A stretch of DNA of 64,000 nt from Leisingera sp. SS27 (GCF_028368855.1 NZ_JAQNCY010000009.1:62001-126000); one strand, 5' to 3'. Shown: positions 50,549 through 60,774, counted from the stretch's first letter. Program-made: numbers and translations. The notes: generated by a model not told the origin, from the sequence alone.

Positions 50549-51937
50549 TCAGCTTACCTCATAGGGCAGAACACCGCGCTGGTCGGTGTTGATCGTCAGA
50601 CGCCGTTCCAGCGGCGGCACAGAGCGCTGGTGGCAATCCTTGCGCTCGCAGATGCGGCAGGAGATGCCGATCGGCTCATAGGCGCTGTCCTGGCTCACAT
50701 CCATCCCGTCCGCATAGACCAGCGCGTCCGCGTGGCGCACCTCGCACCCCAGGGCAATCGCATAGCGCCGCACCGGCGCGCCGAACGAGCCGCCCGGCTT
50801 GGACACATCCCGCGCCAGCGAGATATAGCGCACCCCGTCCGGCGTCTCCGCCAGCTGGCGCAGGAACCGGCCCGGGGTCTCAAACGCCCGGTGAACGTTC
50901 CACAGGGGGCAGGCGCCGCCAAAGCGGGCAAATTGCAACCGCGTGGCTGAGTGCCGCTTGGTGATCGTTCCCGCCTGATCCACCCGCACAAAAAAGAACG
51001 GCACCCCCTTGGCACCGGGACGCTGCATGGTCGACAGCCGGTGCGCAATCTGTTCAATCGAGGCGCCAAATCGGATCGCCAGCAGCTCCAGGTCATGCCG
51101 GCAGGCCTGCGCCGCCTCCAGAAACCGTGTGTAGGGCATCAGCGCCGCACCCGCGAAATAATTGGCCAGGCCGATCTTGGCGATGGCGCGGGCCTCCTCG
51201 CTTTGAAACTTTGCAAAATCGAGGGTGGCTTCCAGCAAGGTGTTCTGCCCCAGGAGCGCCACCTGCAGTAGCATCTGGAACAGCTGCGTCTGCGGCGCGG
51301 AGCGGTTCGACAGATGCAGCACCTGCGCCTCGGCGTCGTAATGGCGCAGCCCCTCCATTTCGGTCTGGCGCACCTTGATACCGCCGCGCTCCAGCTCTGC
51401 AATCGCTGCCGCGCGGATGTCGCTGGTGGCCGCAAACCGCTCAGCAGCGTGGTCCACCGCGTCGATGTAGTTGTCGCAGTAGTGGAAGAAATCGCGCACC
51501 TCTTCCCATGGGCTGGCCTGAATGCGCGCATCCTCCCGCCCCAGCGCCTCATCCAATGAGGCAAGGCGTTCATGGGTCTGCCGGTAGGCCCGGTGCAGCG
51601 CCAGAAACGCCCGCGCCAGCGCCGGCGCGTTTGAGGCGGTCAGCCGCAGATCCGCCAGCGGCGGCGCATCATCGGCAAACACCGGATCCGCCATCGCCTC
51701 GCGCATGTCACTGACCAGCCGTTCGCTGTCCCCAGCTGACAATTCGGTCACATCCATGCCGAATTCCTGCGCCAGCGCCAGCACCACCGTGGTTGACACC
51801 GGGCGGTTGTTGTTCTCCATCTGGTTCAGATAGGGCAGGGAGACCCCCAGCTTGGCAGCAAAATCCTTTTGCGTCAGCTCCAGCCGCTGCCGCATCTCGC
51901 GCAGCTTGGCGCCTGCGTAAAGTTTTTGGGTGGCCAT
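50549..51937 (-). CDS. pccR: ScfR-type regulator of propionyl-CoA metabolism (PccR-like)
   Basis: 462 residues. An XRE-type HTH (about 9-62, REMRQRLELTQKDFAAKLGVSLPYLNQMENN) is followed by a long helical DUF955-like central part and a C-terminal DUF2083-like segment with cysteines (ISCRICERKDCHQRSVPP) that could bind a metal or cofactor. This is the short-chain fatty acyl-CoA regulator family (RamB, MccR, PccR). In Rhodobacter, PccR adjoins pccB; here 6 kb of other genes separate them. Three TTTGCAAA-type repeats lie just upstream, like those before pccB, so it probably regulates itself and pccB. Confidence 0.85.
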   Translation of the reverse strand: MATQKLYAGAKLREMRQRLELTQKDFAAKLGVSLPYLNQMENNNRPVSTTVVLALAQEFGMDVTELSAGDSERLVSDMREAMADPVFADDAPPLADLRLTASNAPALARAFLALHRAYRQTHERLASLDEALGREDARIQASPWEEVRDFFHYCDNYIDAVDHAAERFAATSDIRAAAIAELERGGIKVRQTEMEGLRHYDAEAQVLHLSNRSAPQTQLFQMLLQVALLGQNTLLEATLDFAKFQSEEARAIAKIGLANYFAGAALMPYTRFLEAAQACRHDLELLAIRFGASIEQIAHRLSTMQRPGAKGVPFFFVRVDQAGTITKRHSATRLQFARFGGACPLWNVHRAFETPGRFLRQLAETPDGVRYISLARDVSKPGGSFGAPVRRYAIALGCEVRHADALVYADGMDVSQDSAYEPIGISCRICERKDCHQRSVPPLERRLTINTDQRGVLPYEVS

Positions 51938-51947
51938 GAGGTGAGCC

Positions 51948-51985
51948 TTTGCAAATCCATTTCTTGCGAATGGTATAATTGCAAA
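51948..51985. promoter_or_regulatory. TTTGCAAA-type repeats upstream of the ScfR-type gene
   Basis: Three related 8-mers lie at 51948 (TTTGCAAA), 51963 (CTTGCGAA) and 51978 (ATTGCAAA), spaced exactly 15 bp apart. They sit just upstream of the regulator's start and resemble the repeats before pccB, so autoregulation is likely. Confidence 0.7.
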
Positions 51986-52012
51986 CTCACCCCTGCAAGC
52001 CCGTGACCGGGA

Positions 52013-53224
52013 TCATGCGCGGATCTGCCGCTCCCGCCAGACCACCAGCAGAATGGCAACCAGCCCCATCGTCGCGGTGGCGAACATGATCACCAAAAGC
52101 GGCACCGCGGTCGATCCCGGCACCAGCAGCATCCCCGCAAAGGCGCTGAGCGCGGCGCCTGCGCCGATCATGATGGCGCCGCTGAGGCCTGAGGCGGTGC
52201 CTGCCAGATGCGGCCGCACCGAAATCGCGCCGGCAGTTGCATTGGGGATCGCCATGCCGTTGCCCAGCCCGACAAAGCACATCAGGCCAAAGAAGGTGAA
52301 CACGCTGTCTGCGCCTGCCATTGCAATCAGCAGCGACATCAGAACCCCGCCGCCATTGATCACGCAGCCCCACAGCACCATGCGGTTGACGCCTAGCCGT
52401 GTGGAAAACCGTCCGGAAATGAAGTTGCCGGCAAAATACCCCACCGCAGGCGCCGAGAACCAGACGCCCAGCTCCGCGGTGCTGAGGCCGTAGACCTCGG
52501 TGCCGACAAAAGGCGCGCCGCCCAGATAGGCAAAAAACGCACCCGACGCCAAACCGGACGACAGCGAATAGCCCCAGAAACGCGGCGAGCGCAGCAGTTC
52601 CGGATATTCGCGGAACTGCGCCACCAGCGTCTTGCCGCTCTTGTGCGCGGTTTCGCCGAAATCGCTGAAGGTGATGAGCAGCGTCGCCGCGCCGACCAGG
52701 AACAACAGCCAGAAATTGGCTTGCCAGCCCATCCACTGATCCAGGAAGCCGCCAATGGCGGGGCCGATCATCGGCACCACCGCCATGCCCATGGTGACAT
52801 AGCCGATCATGCTGGCGGCTTCGTTGGTGTCATACATGTCGCGCACCGCGGCGCGGCTCAGCACCATGGTTGCGGCCACCGCCGTCTGCGCCACCCGGAA
52901 CAGCAGGAACAACTCTGCCGTCGGCGCAAATATGCAGCCCAATGTGGACAGCAGGAACAAAACGATGCTGATCAGAATGACCGGACGCCGCCCCATCTGG
53001 TCGGAAATCGGCCCTACAAAGATCTGCACCACCGCATTGCCCGCCAGATAGAGCGCCACCGACAGCTGCATCACCCGGTAATCCACCGCGTAATACTCTG
53101 CCATCCCTGCCAGCGACGGCAGATGCAGGTTCATGCCAAGCGCAGACAGGCCTGCCAGCAGGATCAGGGTGAAAATGCGCGGAGGCGTCCGCTGGCCAGG
53201 GGCCCGGGTATCATATGTGGACAT
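52013..53224 (-). CDS. Bcr/CflA-family MFS drug-efflux transporter
   Basis: 403 residues with 12 predicted spans. The first repeat has PSLAGMAEYYAVDYRVMQLSVALYLAGNAVVQIFVGPISDQMGRRPVIL, typical of Bcr/CflA proton antiporters (motif A-like GPISDQMGRRP). RAAVRDMYDTNEAASMIGYVT is the usual fourth-helix region. It would export drugs or metabolites with protons. It lies on the same strand as, and upstream of, the ScfR-type gene (75 nt between) and could share regulation with it. It is divergent from the large toxin-like gene at 53402. Confidence 0.92.
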   Translation of the reverse strand: MSTYDTRAPGQRTPPRIFTLILLAGLSALGMNLHLPSLAGMAEYYAVDYRVMQLSVALYLAGNAVVQIFVGPISDQMGRRPVILISIVLFLLSTLGCIFAPTAELFLLFRVAQTAVAATMVLSRAAVRDMYDTNEAASMIGYVTMGMAVVPMIGPAIGGFLDQWMGWQANFWLLFLVGAATLLITFSDFGETAHKSGKTLVAQFREYPELLRSPRFWGYSLSSGLASGAFFAYLGGAPFVGTEVYGLSTAELGVWFSAPAVGYFAGNFISGRFSTRLGVNRMVLWGCVINGGGVLMSLLIAMAGADSVFTFFGLMCFVGLGNGMAIPNATAGAISVRPHLAGTASGLSGAIMIGAGAALSAFAGMLLVPGSTAVPLLVIMFATATMGLVAILLVVWRERQIRA

Positions 53225-53401
53225 ACCATCGGGTTAGAGCAGTCGGCCGGGGTTGTCCATCTGCCGCATGTGCAGCGGCGCACAGGGGTGACGCCGCGTC
53301 AGAAGACACTTGCCTGCCAAACAATGCGCCGCCTATGCTGGGGGCACTACTGCATTTTTTCTTGTTTTTCAGTCCCGTCCTATTTGCTGCCGAGGTGATC
53401 C

Positions 53402-56176
53402 ATGGCCAATGCCCCCGATCCGCTTGCCAACAACCCTGCCATCCGCCTCTGGGCTGAACGCTTCTATGACGCCAAGGCGTGGGACATGCCGGACACGCCG
53501 GAAGCCGGCGGGGAGGTGCTGGAAGCGCGGCGCACCACGGCACTGGCAGAGCTGGACAAGACCGGCGTGCCCGCTGCACTCAGCTCGGGTGCCCGGCGCA
53601 GCCTGGCCGGCGGGCGCAAGGCGCTGAAAAAGCAGATCCTAGGCGCTGACGCGGCGGAGGCCTTTGATCAGATTGACAGCGGCATTCAGGCGCTGAAAGA
53701 CCAGATCACCGCCCAACTGGCCATTGCCGCCGCCCGCGGCAAGGCGCAGGCCGCGCTTGCCGCGGCAGAGGAAAAATTCGCCAAGGAGCGCGACAGCCTT
53801 GACCAGGGCGCGTTCACCTTCCTCGAAATTCTGATCAAGGCCGCGCAAAAGGCCATGGCCGCCGCCGTCTCAGCCGCCGATTTCGAAGCGGTGGAGGCGC
53901 AGGCCAAGGACATCGCCGCCAAAGCAGAGGAGGCCCGGGCCTATGGAGTCTTCTTTGACAATTGGACCCGTGCCACGCTGTTGCTGATCAAGCCGATGGA
54001 TGATCCGGCCAAGGAAACCGCAACCACCGAACGCGCGGCACGGATGGCGGCCGCGGCAGCGCTCTCGAAGACGGGGGATTTCGATGGTGCCAAGGCGGCG
54101 CTGGAGGTCTGGAAAAGCAACCTTGATACCGAGGACCACCTGGCGGCTGCTGTCAGCTTCGACGCCCTTCTGTGCGGCTACGAAGCAAATCACCACAAGC
54201 GCTGCCAGAACATCCTCAGCAGCCAGTTGCGCGACACTGGTGACTTCCGCAATCACCTGAAAGACGCCAAGAAACTGGCCTATGAAGACAGCAAGTTCCC
54301 GGAGGCAGAGGCCAAGCTGAACGCCCTGATCGCCTATGGCACCAAGGAGCGCGCGGCACTGGCCAAGTTCCTGCGCGGGTTTGATATGTCGATGATGCCG
54401 AATGCGGAGTTCCGCAATGCGGTGCTGGCGGCCCAGACCAAGCAGGCCGCTGCCGGGGACAATGATCCCAAGAAAGCGCTCAAGGATCTGAAGTCCTGGG
54501 TCAATTCGCATCCCGCGATCATGGGGCAAAGCTATTCCACCCAGATCCTCAAGGCCCTGCAGAAGCGCTATGACGCGCTGAAGCAAGTGCTGAAGGAGCC
54601 TGAGCTGACAGACTTGAACACCACCTGGGAGGCGCACAGACTGCTGGCCGAGGCCGGTGACTTCGACATGAACACCGGTGCGCCGCAGCACCACGCCAAG
54701 CTCGATCAGCTGTTCAAGCTGGAAGCGATAACCGACAGCCGCCGCGAAATGGACGCGATCCTGCGCCGGCATCCGGCGGCGGAGGGGTATGATTTTCACA
54801 GGCCGGTGACCGATGCCCTGGCCGGGGCGAACTATCCGGCGGCAGTTGCGGCTGCGCCGGGGGCGCTGGAAAAACTGCAGATGATGCCAGGCTATCTTGC
54901 CCTGCGCCAGACTGCGCTGGACTTGCTGGCCGCGCTGCCCGGTGATCCGGCAGACCTGCGCAGCACGCTTGATGACGCAATGCAGGCGGCAGACCTCACC
55001 GCCCGCGGCGGCGACCCGGCCAAGGCAGCGTCGGACCTGCGGGGCGTGCTGGACGGAACCGACTATCTGGATCTGGCGCTTGCCATGACCGACTACAATG
55101 CCAAACTCGCCAAGGTCCAAAAGGAACACACCCGGACCAAGAAGTATCTCAAGCTGCCGGAGGCCGAAAACGCACTGGACGCCTCGCTCAAGACCGCCAC
55201 CGACCGGGCCGGTGATGACGGGGAGTACGGCGACGCCTTCCTGCTGCTCGATCAGCACCTGACGCTTCTGAAGCAGGTGAAGCCGATGGCGACCGCACGG
55301 TTTCAGGTGCAGGGCATTCTTGGCGCGCTGCGGCGGGCAGGGGTGGAGGCGGAAAAACTGGACCCGTTCGAACTCCGCGCCGCCGCCGCGGAAGCAGAGG
55401 CCGCCAAGCCTGACTTTACCGAAGCCAGAACGCTGTTTGACGCGCTGCGCGGGGATCTTGCCGATCTCAGCACCGAGACGGCAGAAGCCTGCGAAGCCGC
55501 GGATGGGGCAGGCAGCAACGCAGGCCACTCCCTGGACCGCCACGGTCCGGATGTCAGCGACGAGGACCTGATCACCCGCCTCAAGACCGGCAAGCCTCCG
55601 AACGCCCATTCCGATGATGAGCGCTCCTATACCGGCGCCTCGTCCAAGTTCCACAGCCCGCAGGACTGGCTCGCGGGGCGCGAGCTGGCGGCGCAAGCGG
55701 CGCTGGCCAACGGCATCGACATCACAGAGACGGAAATGACTTTCACCGGGGATCCGCTGACCGACCCGGACGAAAACGCCGATTTCACCGTCGAGCACGG
55801 CCGCCCGATCGATAAGGCCTATATCGGCCACAAGAAACATGTGCGCCTGGATGACAGCGGCGAGCCGATCTCCGACAAGACCTATGAAACCTTCGAGGAG
55901 ATCGAGGGGCTGACCCGCGCCTATGTGAACTTCATCTGGGAGCCGGAGCTTTTGCCGGACGAGACCACCGGCCACCCCGCGCCGGGCACGCATTACGACG
56001 AGGAAAAAGCGCAGGATAACGCCGACTACGTGGCAAAGTACACCACCCGCCACGGGGCCCCGCCAGCCCGGATCAGGGGCCGCTGGGTGATGATGCAGCA
56101 ATACCCGGTCGCTGACGGCTGGGACAACGAAACCAAGACCTACACCAATGGCAATCCGGGGAACATGATCCCATGA
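53402..56176 (+). CDS. 924-residue helical protein with C-terminal RNase-toxin-like region (candidate polymorphic toxin)
   Basis: No signal peptide or membrane span. Residues 1-690 are almost all helix-forming and Ala/Lys/Asp-rich, with recurring GDFDGAKAAL-type units about 30-40 residues long (for example KTGDFDGAKAALEVW, RGGDPAKAASDLRGVL and DDGEYGDAFLLLDQHL). From residue 708 the character changes: GHSLDRHGPDVSDEDLITRL (His709, His714, Arg726) then GASSKFHSPQDW (Ser747-748) resembles the BECR/RNase A-like CdiA toxin pattern H-x-x-x-R-H ... D-E-x-L ... R-L ... S-S-x-F. Residues 790-924 have HGRPIDKAYIGHKKHVRLDD and RWVMMQQYPVADGW. The next ORF overlaps by 4 nt, as immunity genes do. The toxin role is inferred. 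Confidence 0.45.
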   Translation: MANAPDPLANNPAIRLWAERFYDAKAWDMPDTPEAGGEVLEARRTTALAELDKTGVPAALSSGARRSLAGGRKALKKQILGADAAEAFDQIDSGIQALKDQITAQLAIAAARGKAQAALAAAEEKFAKERDSLDQGAFTFLEILIKAAQKAMAAAVSAADFEAVEAQAKDIAAKAEEARAYGVFFDNWTRATLLLIKPMDDPAKETATTERAARMAAAAALSKTGDFDGAKAALEVWKSNLDTEDHLAAAVSFDALLCGYEANHHKRCQNILSSQLRDTGDFRNHLKDAKKLAYEDSKFPEAEAKLNALIAYGTKERAALAKFLRGFDMSMMPNAEFRNAVLAAQTKQAAAGDNDPKKALKDLKSWVNSHPAIMGQSYSTQILKALQKRYDALKQVLKEPELTDLNTTWEAHRLLAEAGDFDMNTGAPQHHAKLDQLFKLEAITDSRREMDAILRRHPAAEGYDFHRPVTDALAGANYPAAVAAAPGALEKLQMMPGYLALRQTALDLLAALPGDPADLRSTLDDAMQAADLTARGGDPAKAASDLRGVLDGTDYLDLALAMTDYNAKLAKVQKEHTRTKKYLKLPEAENALDASLKTATDRAGDDGEYGDAFLLLDQHLTLLKQVKPMATARFQVQGILGALRRAGVEAEKLDPFELRAAAAEAEAAKPDFTEARTLFDALRGDLADLSTETAEACEAADGAGSNAGHSLDRHGPDVSDEDLITRLKTGKPPNAHSDDERSYTGASSKFHSPQDWLAGRELAAQAALANGIDITETEMTFTGDPLTDPDENADFTVEHGRPIDKAYIGHKKHVRLDDSGEPISDKTYETFEEIEGLTRAYVNFIWEPELLPDETTGHPAPGTHYDEEKAQDNADYVAKYTTRHGAPPARIRGRWVMMQQYPVADGWDNETKTYTNGNPGNMIP

Positions 56177-56550
56177 AAATCCGCAAGGAACTGATCGAAG
56201 GCTACACGCGGCTCCTGACCATGGGGAGGGCTGTGAATGCGCCTGATCCGATGGCTGATCTGGCGCAATTCGACGCCGACATCCGCGCCATGCACAAACG
56301 CGCCCATAAGGAGGGCAACCTGGATTGGCTGCGTCTCGCTTTGGATGCGCTAATCGCCAGTCCGGACGGGCGCATCAGCCAGTTTGCAGGTCAGCAGTAC
56401 CCGTTTTCCGGCCCGGAGCTGGAGGCGCTGTTCCGCCGTGCCTATGGCATGATCTGGCCGGACCAGCCGCTGTCAGAGCCCGGTGACGAGGCCGATCTGG
56501 AGTTTGTCGAAATGAGCGCAGAGGAGTGGGACGCCTTCACCGGCGCCTGA
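56173..56550 (+). CDS. small protein overlapping the toxin-like gene (candidate immunity protein)
   Basis: 125 residues, acidic at the C-terminus (PGDEADLEFVEMSAEEWDAF). The start codon overlaps the stop of the 924-residue gene (ATGA). The N-terminus is basic (MKIRKELIEGYTRLLTMGR) and the middle helical, with NLDWLRLALDALIAS. I recognise no family. Size, acidity and strict coupling to a toxin-like C-terminus fit an immunity protein, but this is inference from context. A third gene follows after 10 nt, so the three form one unit. Confidence 0.5.
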   Translation: MKIRKELIEGYTRLLTMGRAVNAPDPMADLAQFDADIRAMHKRAHKEGNLDWLRLALDALIASPDGRISQFAGQQYPFSGPELEALFRRAYGMIWPDQPLSEPGDEADLEFVEMSAEEWDAFTGA

Positions 56551-56560
56551 GGGAATTGCC

Positions 56561-57769
56561 ATGTCCGACCAGTCTTTTGACGCCGATGCCGTCCTGAAAC
56601 TCATCAAGAAATCCAAGGCCTCCGGTAAGGAGCTGCCCTTTGCCTTCGGCTTGGGGGCCAAGCCCGAGAACTGCGGGCTGATGATCGACTTGCGTAAGCC
56701 GGGCAAGGTGCTGCGCGGCGACCTGAAGAAAATGCCGGGTATCAAGAAAACCTGCTTCGGCACCCTTCGGGTGGAGGAGAACGAGGTTCTCTTGCAGCCC
56801 GTAAAACCGCTGAAGGGCATCGTCAAGCAGCTCAAGAAGCGGTTCATGAAGGAGGGAATGGTCAAGTTTAAACCAGTCCTGATTGGCCCCGACGGCAGCG
56901 TAATTGACGAGGAAGCCTTGCCGGATGACGACGCCGAAGCGCAGGAGACCGCCGCACCGGCGCAGGCGGACGACGGTGTTGCCGCAGCTCTGAAGCAGCG
57001 CATCGCCGCTGCTGCGGAAACGGTAAAGGCGCTGGGCAACCCGGATCTTACCGGTAAGCTCGCGCCGGAAGTAAAGGCCAGCGTCAAGCTCTTGGGGCAG
57101 GGCGATCATGAGGGCTGCGCCGCCCGCCTGACACGTCTGGAGGCAGCACTGGCCAAGCTTCAGGGGCAGTCTGCAAAACCCTCATCAGATCAGGAGCAGT
57201 CGGCCCGGCTCAGCAAGCTTCTGAAGGAACAGGCAGCCAGGATCAAAGCGCTGCCGCCGGAAAAGGCCGCACCTCTGGCGGCCCGGGCCAAGGAAATTGC
57301 CGCACAGCTGAAATCCGGCGCGCTGGGGGATGCCGCCGCTGGATTGAAGGTGCTGGCACAGGCCCTGAAGACCCCGGCTGCGGCTGAAGCGCCCGGGGAG
57401 GATGTCATGGCAATCTGGCAGGCCGCCAAGGAAGACGTGGACCGCGGCATCTCCGTATTGCAGGCCGCGCTGCGCTCCCAGAACCATCCGGTGCTGGCGC
57501 GGATCGCTGATGCCGGGCTGGCAGGCGTCACAGGCGGCAATCAGACCGCGCTGATGAAGGCGCTGTTCGAGATGAACTCCGCCGGCGGCGAGGCCCGCAA
57601 GACAGCGGCGCAGGCACTGCTGGCGCAGGTTGCCGCCTACGGCAAGTTTCTCAAGGATGATCCGGTGATTGCGCTGGTGGAGGAGAACCCCTTTGGCATC
57701 TCCGCGCCAGTCCGGGCGCCGCTGGGCAACGCCCTGCGCCAGATCGCCGGAATTGCCAAGGCCGCCTGA
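56561..57769 (+). CDS. 402-residue partner protein of the toxin-like cassette
   Basis: 402 residues, no signal peptide. The N-terminal about 115 residues form a compact-looking domain: KELPFAFGLGAKPENCGLMI, RKPGKVLRGDLKKMPGIK, TCFGTLRVEENEVLL and FKPVLIGPDGSVI, rich in beta strands and basic residues. The rest (about 140-402) is helical and Ala/Lys/Gln-rich, with units like QGDHEGCAARLTRLEAALAK and GALGDAAAGLKVLAQALK that resemble the repeats of the 924-residue protein. It may act as an adaptor, chaperone or second component. I recognise no named domain. It lies 10 nt downstream of the small protein gene. Confidence 0.55.
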   Translation: MSDQSFDADAVLKLIKKSKASGKELPFAFGLGAKPENCGLMIDLRKPGKVLRGDLKKMPGIKKTCFGTLRVEENEVLLQPVKPLKGIVKQLKKRFMKEGMVKFKPVLIGPDGSVIDEEALPDDDAEAQETAAPAQADDGVAAALKQRIAAAAETVKALGNPDLTGKLAPEVKASVKLLGQGDHEGCAARLTRLEAALAKLQGQSAKPSSDQEQSARLSKLLKEQAARIKALPPEKAAPLAARAKEIAAQLKSGALGDAAAGLKVLAQALKTPAAAEAPGEDVMAIWQAAKEDVDRGISVLQAALRSQNHPVLARIADAGLAGVTGGNQTALMKALFEMNSAGGEARKTAAQALLAQVAAYGKFLKDDPVIALVEENPFGISAPVRAPLGNALRQIAGIAKAA

Positions 57770-57815
57770 CCGCCGCTTTCCGGTCCTGAGAAGGGGCCGG
57801 AAGTTGTCCTCTGAC

Positions 57816-57871
57816 TTTGCTAATTTTCAACTTTGCCAACCGCGTATGCAAACGGTTTGCAAATTTGCGAT
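57816..57871. promoter_or_regulatory. cluster of TTTGC-type operator sites before pccB
   Basis: Five TTTGC-type words lie in 56 bp: TTTGCTAA (57816), TTTGCCAA (57832), TATGCAAA (57845), TTTGCAAA (57856) and TTTGCGAT (57864). The palindrome TTTGCAAA is the clearest. The same word occurs before the ScfR-type regulator gene. pccB starts 66 bp further on, so this is its likely regulatory region. Confidence 0.7.
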
Positions 57872-57936
57872 AATGTCCTTTGGCTTCGCCGCAGCGCAAT
57901 ATATGGTCGCGCTGAAACTGACAGGGGACATGAGCC

Positions 57937-59469
<1,533 letters not shown>

Positions 59470-59477
59470 GTGGGTAA

Positions 59478-59858
59478 ATGACGGATCAGAGCGAAATCGA
59501 GGCAGTGACTTTCGGTGCAGATCGCACGCCGCTGGAATATCTCGATTTCTTTGAGATTTCCAACGGCTCCGATGCTCGCGAAGTTATGCTTGCCGTGTTC
59601 CGCTCTGATCTTGGCAGCATACTGAATGCCCGTGCGCCATCTCCGCAGGAAGCGGCGTCGATACGCCAAACCGTCTCTCTCATGGTGCAGCTTGCCGCTA
59701 CGACTGACGCAGGCCTTCCTGACGACTACTTCGTGGAACTGGCAGACGGAGCTGAGGCAGACTACCGGACCATTCCGCCAACGCGGCGGGTGGTCTTTGG
59801 CCTCGACAACGAAAGCTGGCAAACCGCCGATCTGAACCGGATTGAAGTGTCTGAATGA
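59478..59858 (+). CDS. hypothetical protein
   Basis: 126 residues, acidic (pI visibly low: many Asp and Glu), no signal peptide. MTDQSEIEAVTFGADRTPLEYLDFFEISNGSD is followed by a helix with RSDLGSILNARAPSPQEAASIRQTVSLMVQLA. No family is recognised. It starts 8 nt after pccB and its stop overlaps the next start (ATGA), so it is co-transcribed with pccB. A role near propionate metabolism is suggested by position only. Confidence 0.6.
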   Translation: MTDQSEIEAVTFGADRTPLEYLDFFEISNGSDAREVMLAVFRSDLGSILNARAPSPQEAASIRQTVSLMVQLAATTDAGLPDDYFVELADGAEADYRTIPPTRRVVFGLDNESWQTADLNRIEVSE

Positions 59859-60283
59859 ACCGCACCCCCTGGCATATCACCCGCACGGACGGCGCCCTGA
59901 CGCTGTCGCGCCGCCTGCCTGCGCGGTTCGACGTGGCGGTGGAAACGGTGCTGCCTGCCGCTGATCCCCTGCGGCTGGCGCACCAGATCCGCCAGGACAT
60001 GTGGCGTAAGCTGCAGTCCCTGCGCGGTTTCTCCCCGGTGGTCGAAATAACCGCCGAAGGGCAGGGGCTGCGGGTGCGTGCAGGCGGCCAGGTGATGGGC
60101 CGGGTGCCCGCCAATGCCGCCGGGCAGATCGCGGACGTTCTGGATAACCCCGCCCGCCGCGCCCGCTGGATCCGCCATGCCAGCCGGGTGCAGGGCGCCC
60201 AACTGCCCGATTCCCGTGCAGATGCGAAGGATTCGCGCAGAATCGCGGCAAAAATTGACATGAAGAGCGAATCAGCGTCATGA
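59855..60283 (+). CDS. hypothetical basic protein
   Basis: 142 residues, Arg-rich. LPARFDVAVETVLPAADPLRLAHQIRQDMWRKLQSLRGFSPVVEIT suggests a mixed alpha/beta fold, and the C-terminus is basic (DSRADAKDSRRIAAKIDMKSES). No signal peptide and no recognised domain. It overlaps the genes on both sides by 4 nt (ATGA at 59855 and ATGA at 60280), so it belongs to the pccB transcript. The type is common among Rhodobacteraceae pcc loci in my recollection. Confidence 0.65.
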   Translation: MNRTPWHITRTDGALTLSRRLPARFDVAVETVLPAADPLRLAHQIRQDMWRKLQSLRGFSPVVEITAEGQGLRVRAGGQVMGRVPANAAGQIADVLDNPARRARWIRHASRVQGAQLPDSRADAKDSRRIAAKIDMKSESAS

Positions 60284-60774
60284 TCCGCCCCAGCCGATAT
60301 CAGACAGCGCGCGCCACTTGCGCAGCGCCTGCAGCTCCGGCCGGAGGAGCCCGGGCAACCGGGGGCCGGGGCTGCGGATATCTGGCGGCGATCCCTCTTG
60401 TTTTCTGGACTTTAACCGCCGCCGCGGCGGATGCCGTGCTTGTTCCCTCGGGCCAGCCGGTGACGCTGTCGGAGGTGCTGCTGGACGATGCCCCCGGCCA
60501 GCCCGGCGAAACCTGGGCGCGGTTCCGCTTCCTGGCGCCGCAGATCGCCCGCGGCACCGGCACCGTCAGCTATGAAGCAGCGGCCCCCGACATGGACCAT
60601 CTCTGCGGCAGCATCGCGCTGCCCTATCTGGCCGAGCACGGCCTGTCCGCGGCGCGGGTGGTGATCTCGCTTTCCGACCGGATGGTGCCCTTTGGCGCCC
60701 AGGACCCTGAGGCGACGCAGTTTTTTGAGGCCTACCGCCCCGAAGGCGCAGCCTGCATGTGGGAGGCTTTCTGA
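60280..60774 (+). CDS. DUF6497-like exported protein
   Basis: 164 residues. An unusually long basic N-terminus (1-35) precedes a hydrophobic segment (YLAAIPLVFWTLTAAAADA) that can act as a signal peptide or anchor. The mature part has VPSGQPVTLSEVLLDDAPGQPGETWARFRFLAPQIA and two Cys (DHLCGSI and GAACMWEAF), which could form a disulphide. I associate this pattern with DUF6497, found next to pccB in Rhodobacteraceae. Function unknown. The start overlaps the previous stop; a later start nearer the hydrophobic segment cannot be excluded. Confidence 0.65.
   Translation: MIRPSRYQTARATCAAPAAPAGGARATGGRGCGYLAAIPLVFWTLTAAAADAVLVPSGQPVTLSEVLLDDAPGQPGETWARFRFLAPQIARGTGTVSYEAAAPDMDHLCGSIALPYLAEHGLSAARVVISLSDRMVPFGAQDPEATQFFEAYRPEGAACMWEAF

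Noticed and set aside
53870-56101. Minus-strand open frame of 743 codons
   Set aside because: It mirrors the 924-residue gene, which has the better ribosome site, overlaps its neighbour correctly and shows regular helical repeats. The reverse product has no coherent domain order.
53225-57936. Prophage or insertion sequence around the toxin-like cassette
   Set aside because: No integrase, transposase, terminal repeats or phage structural genes are seen, and base composition looks like the surroundings.
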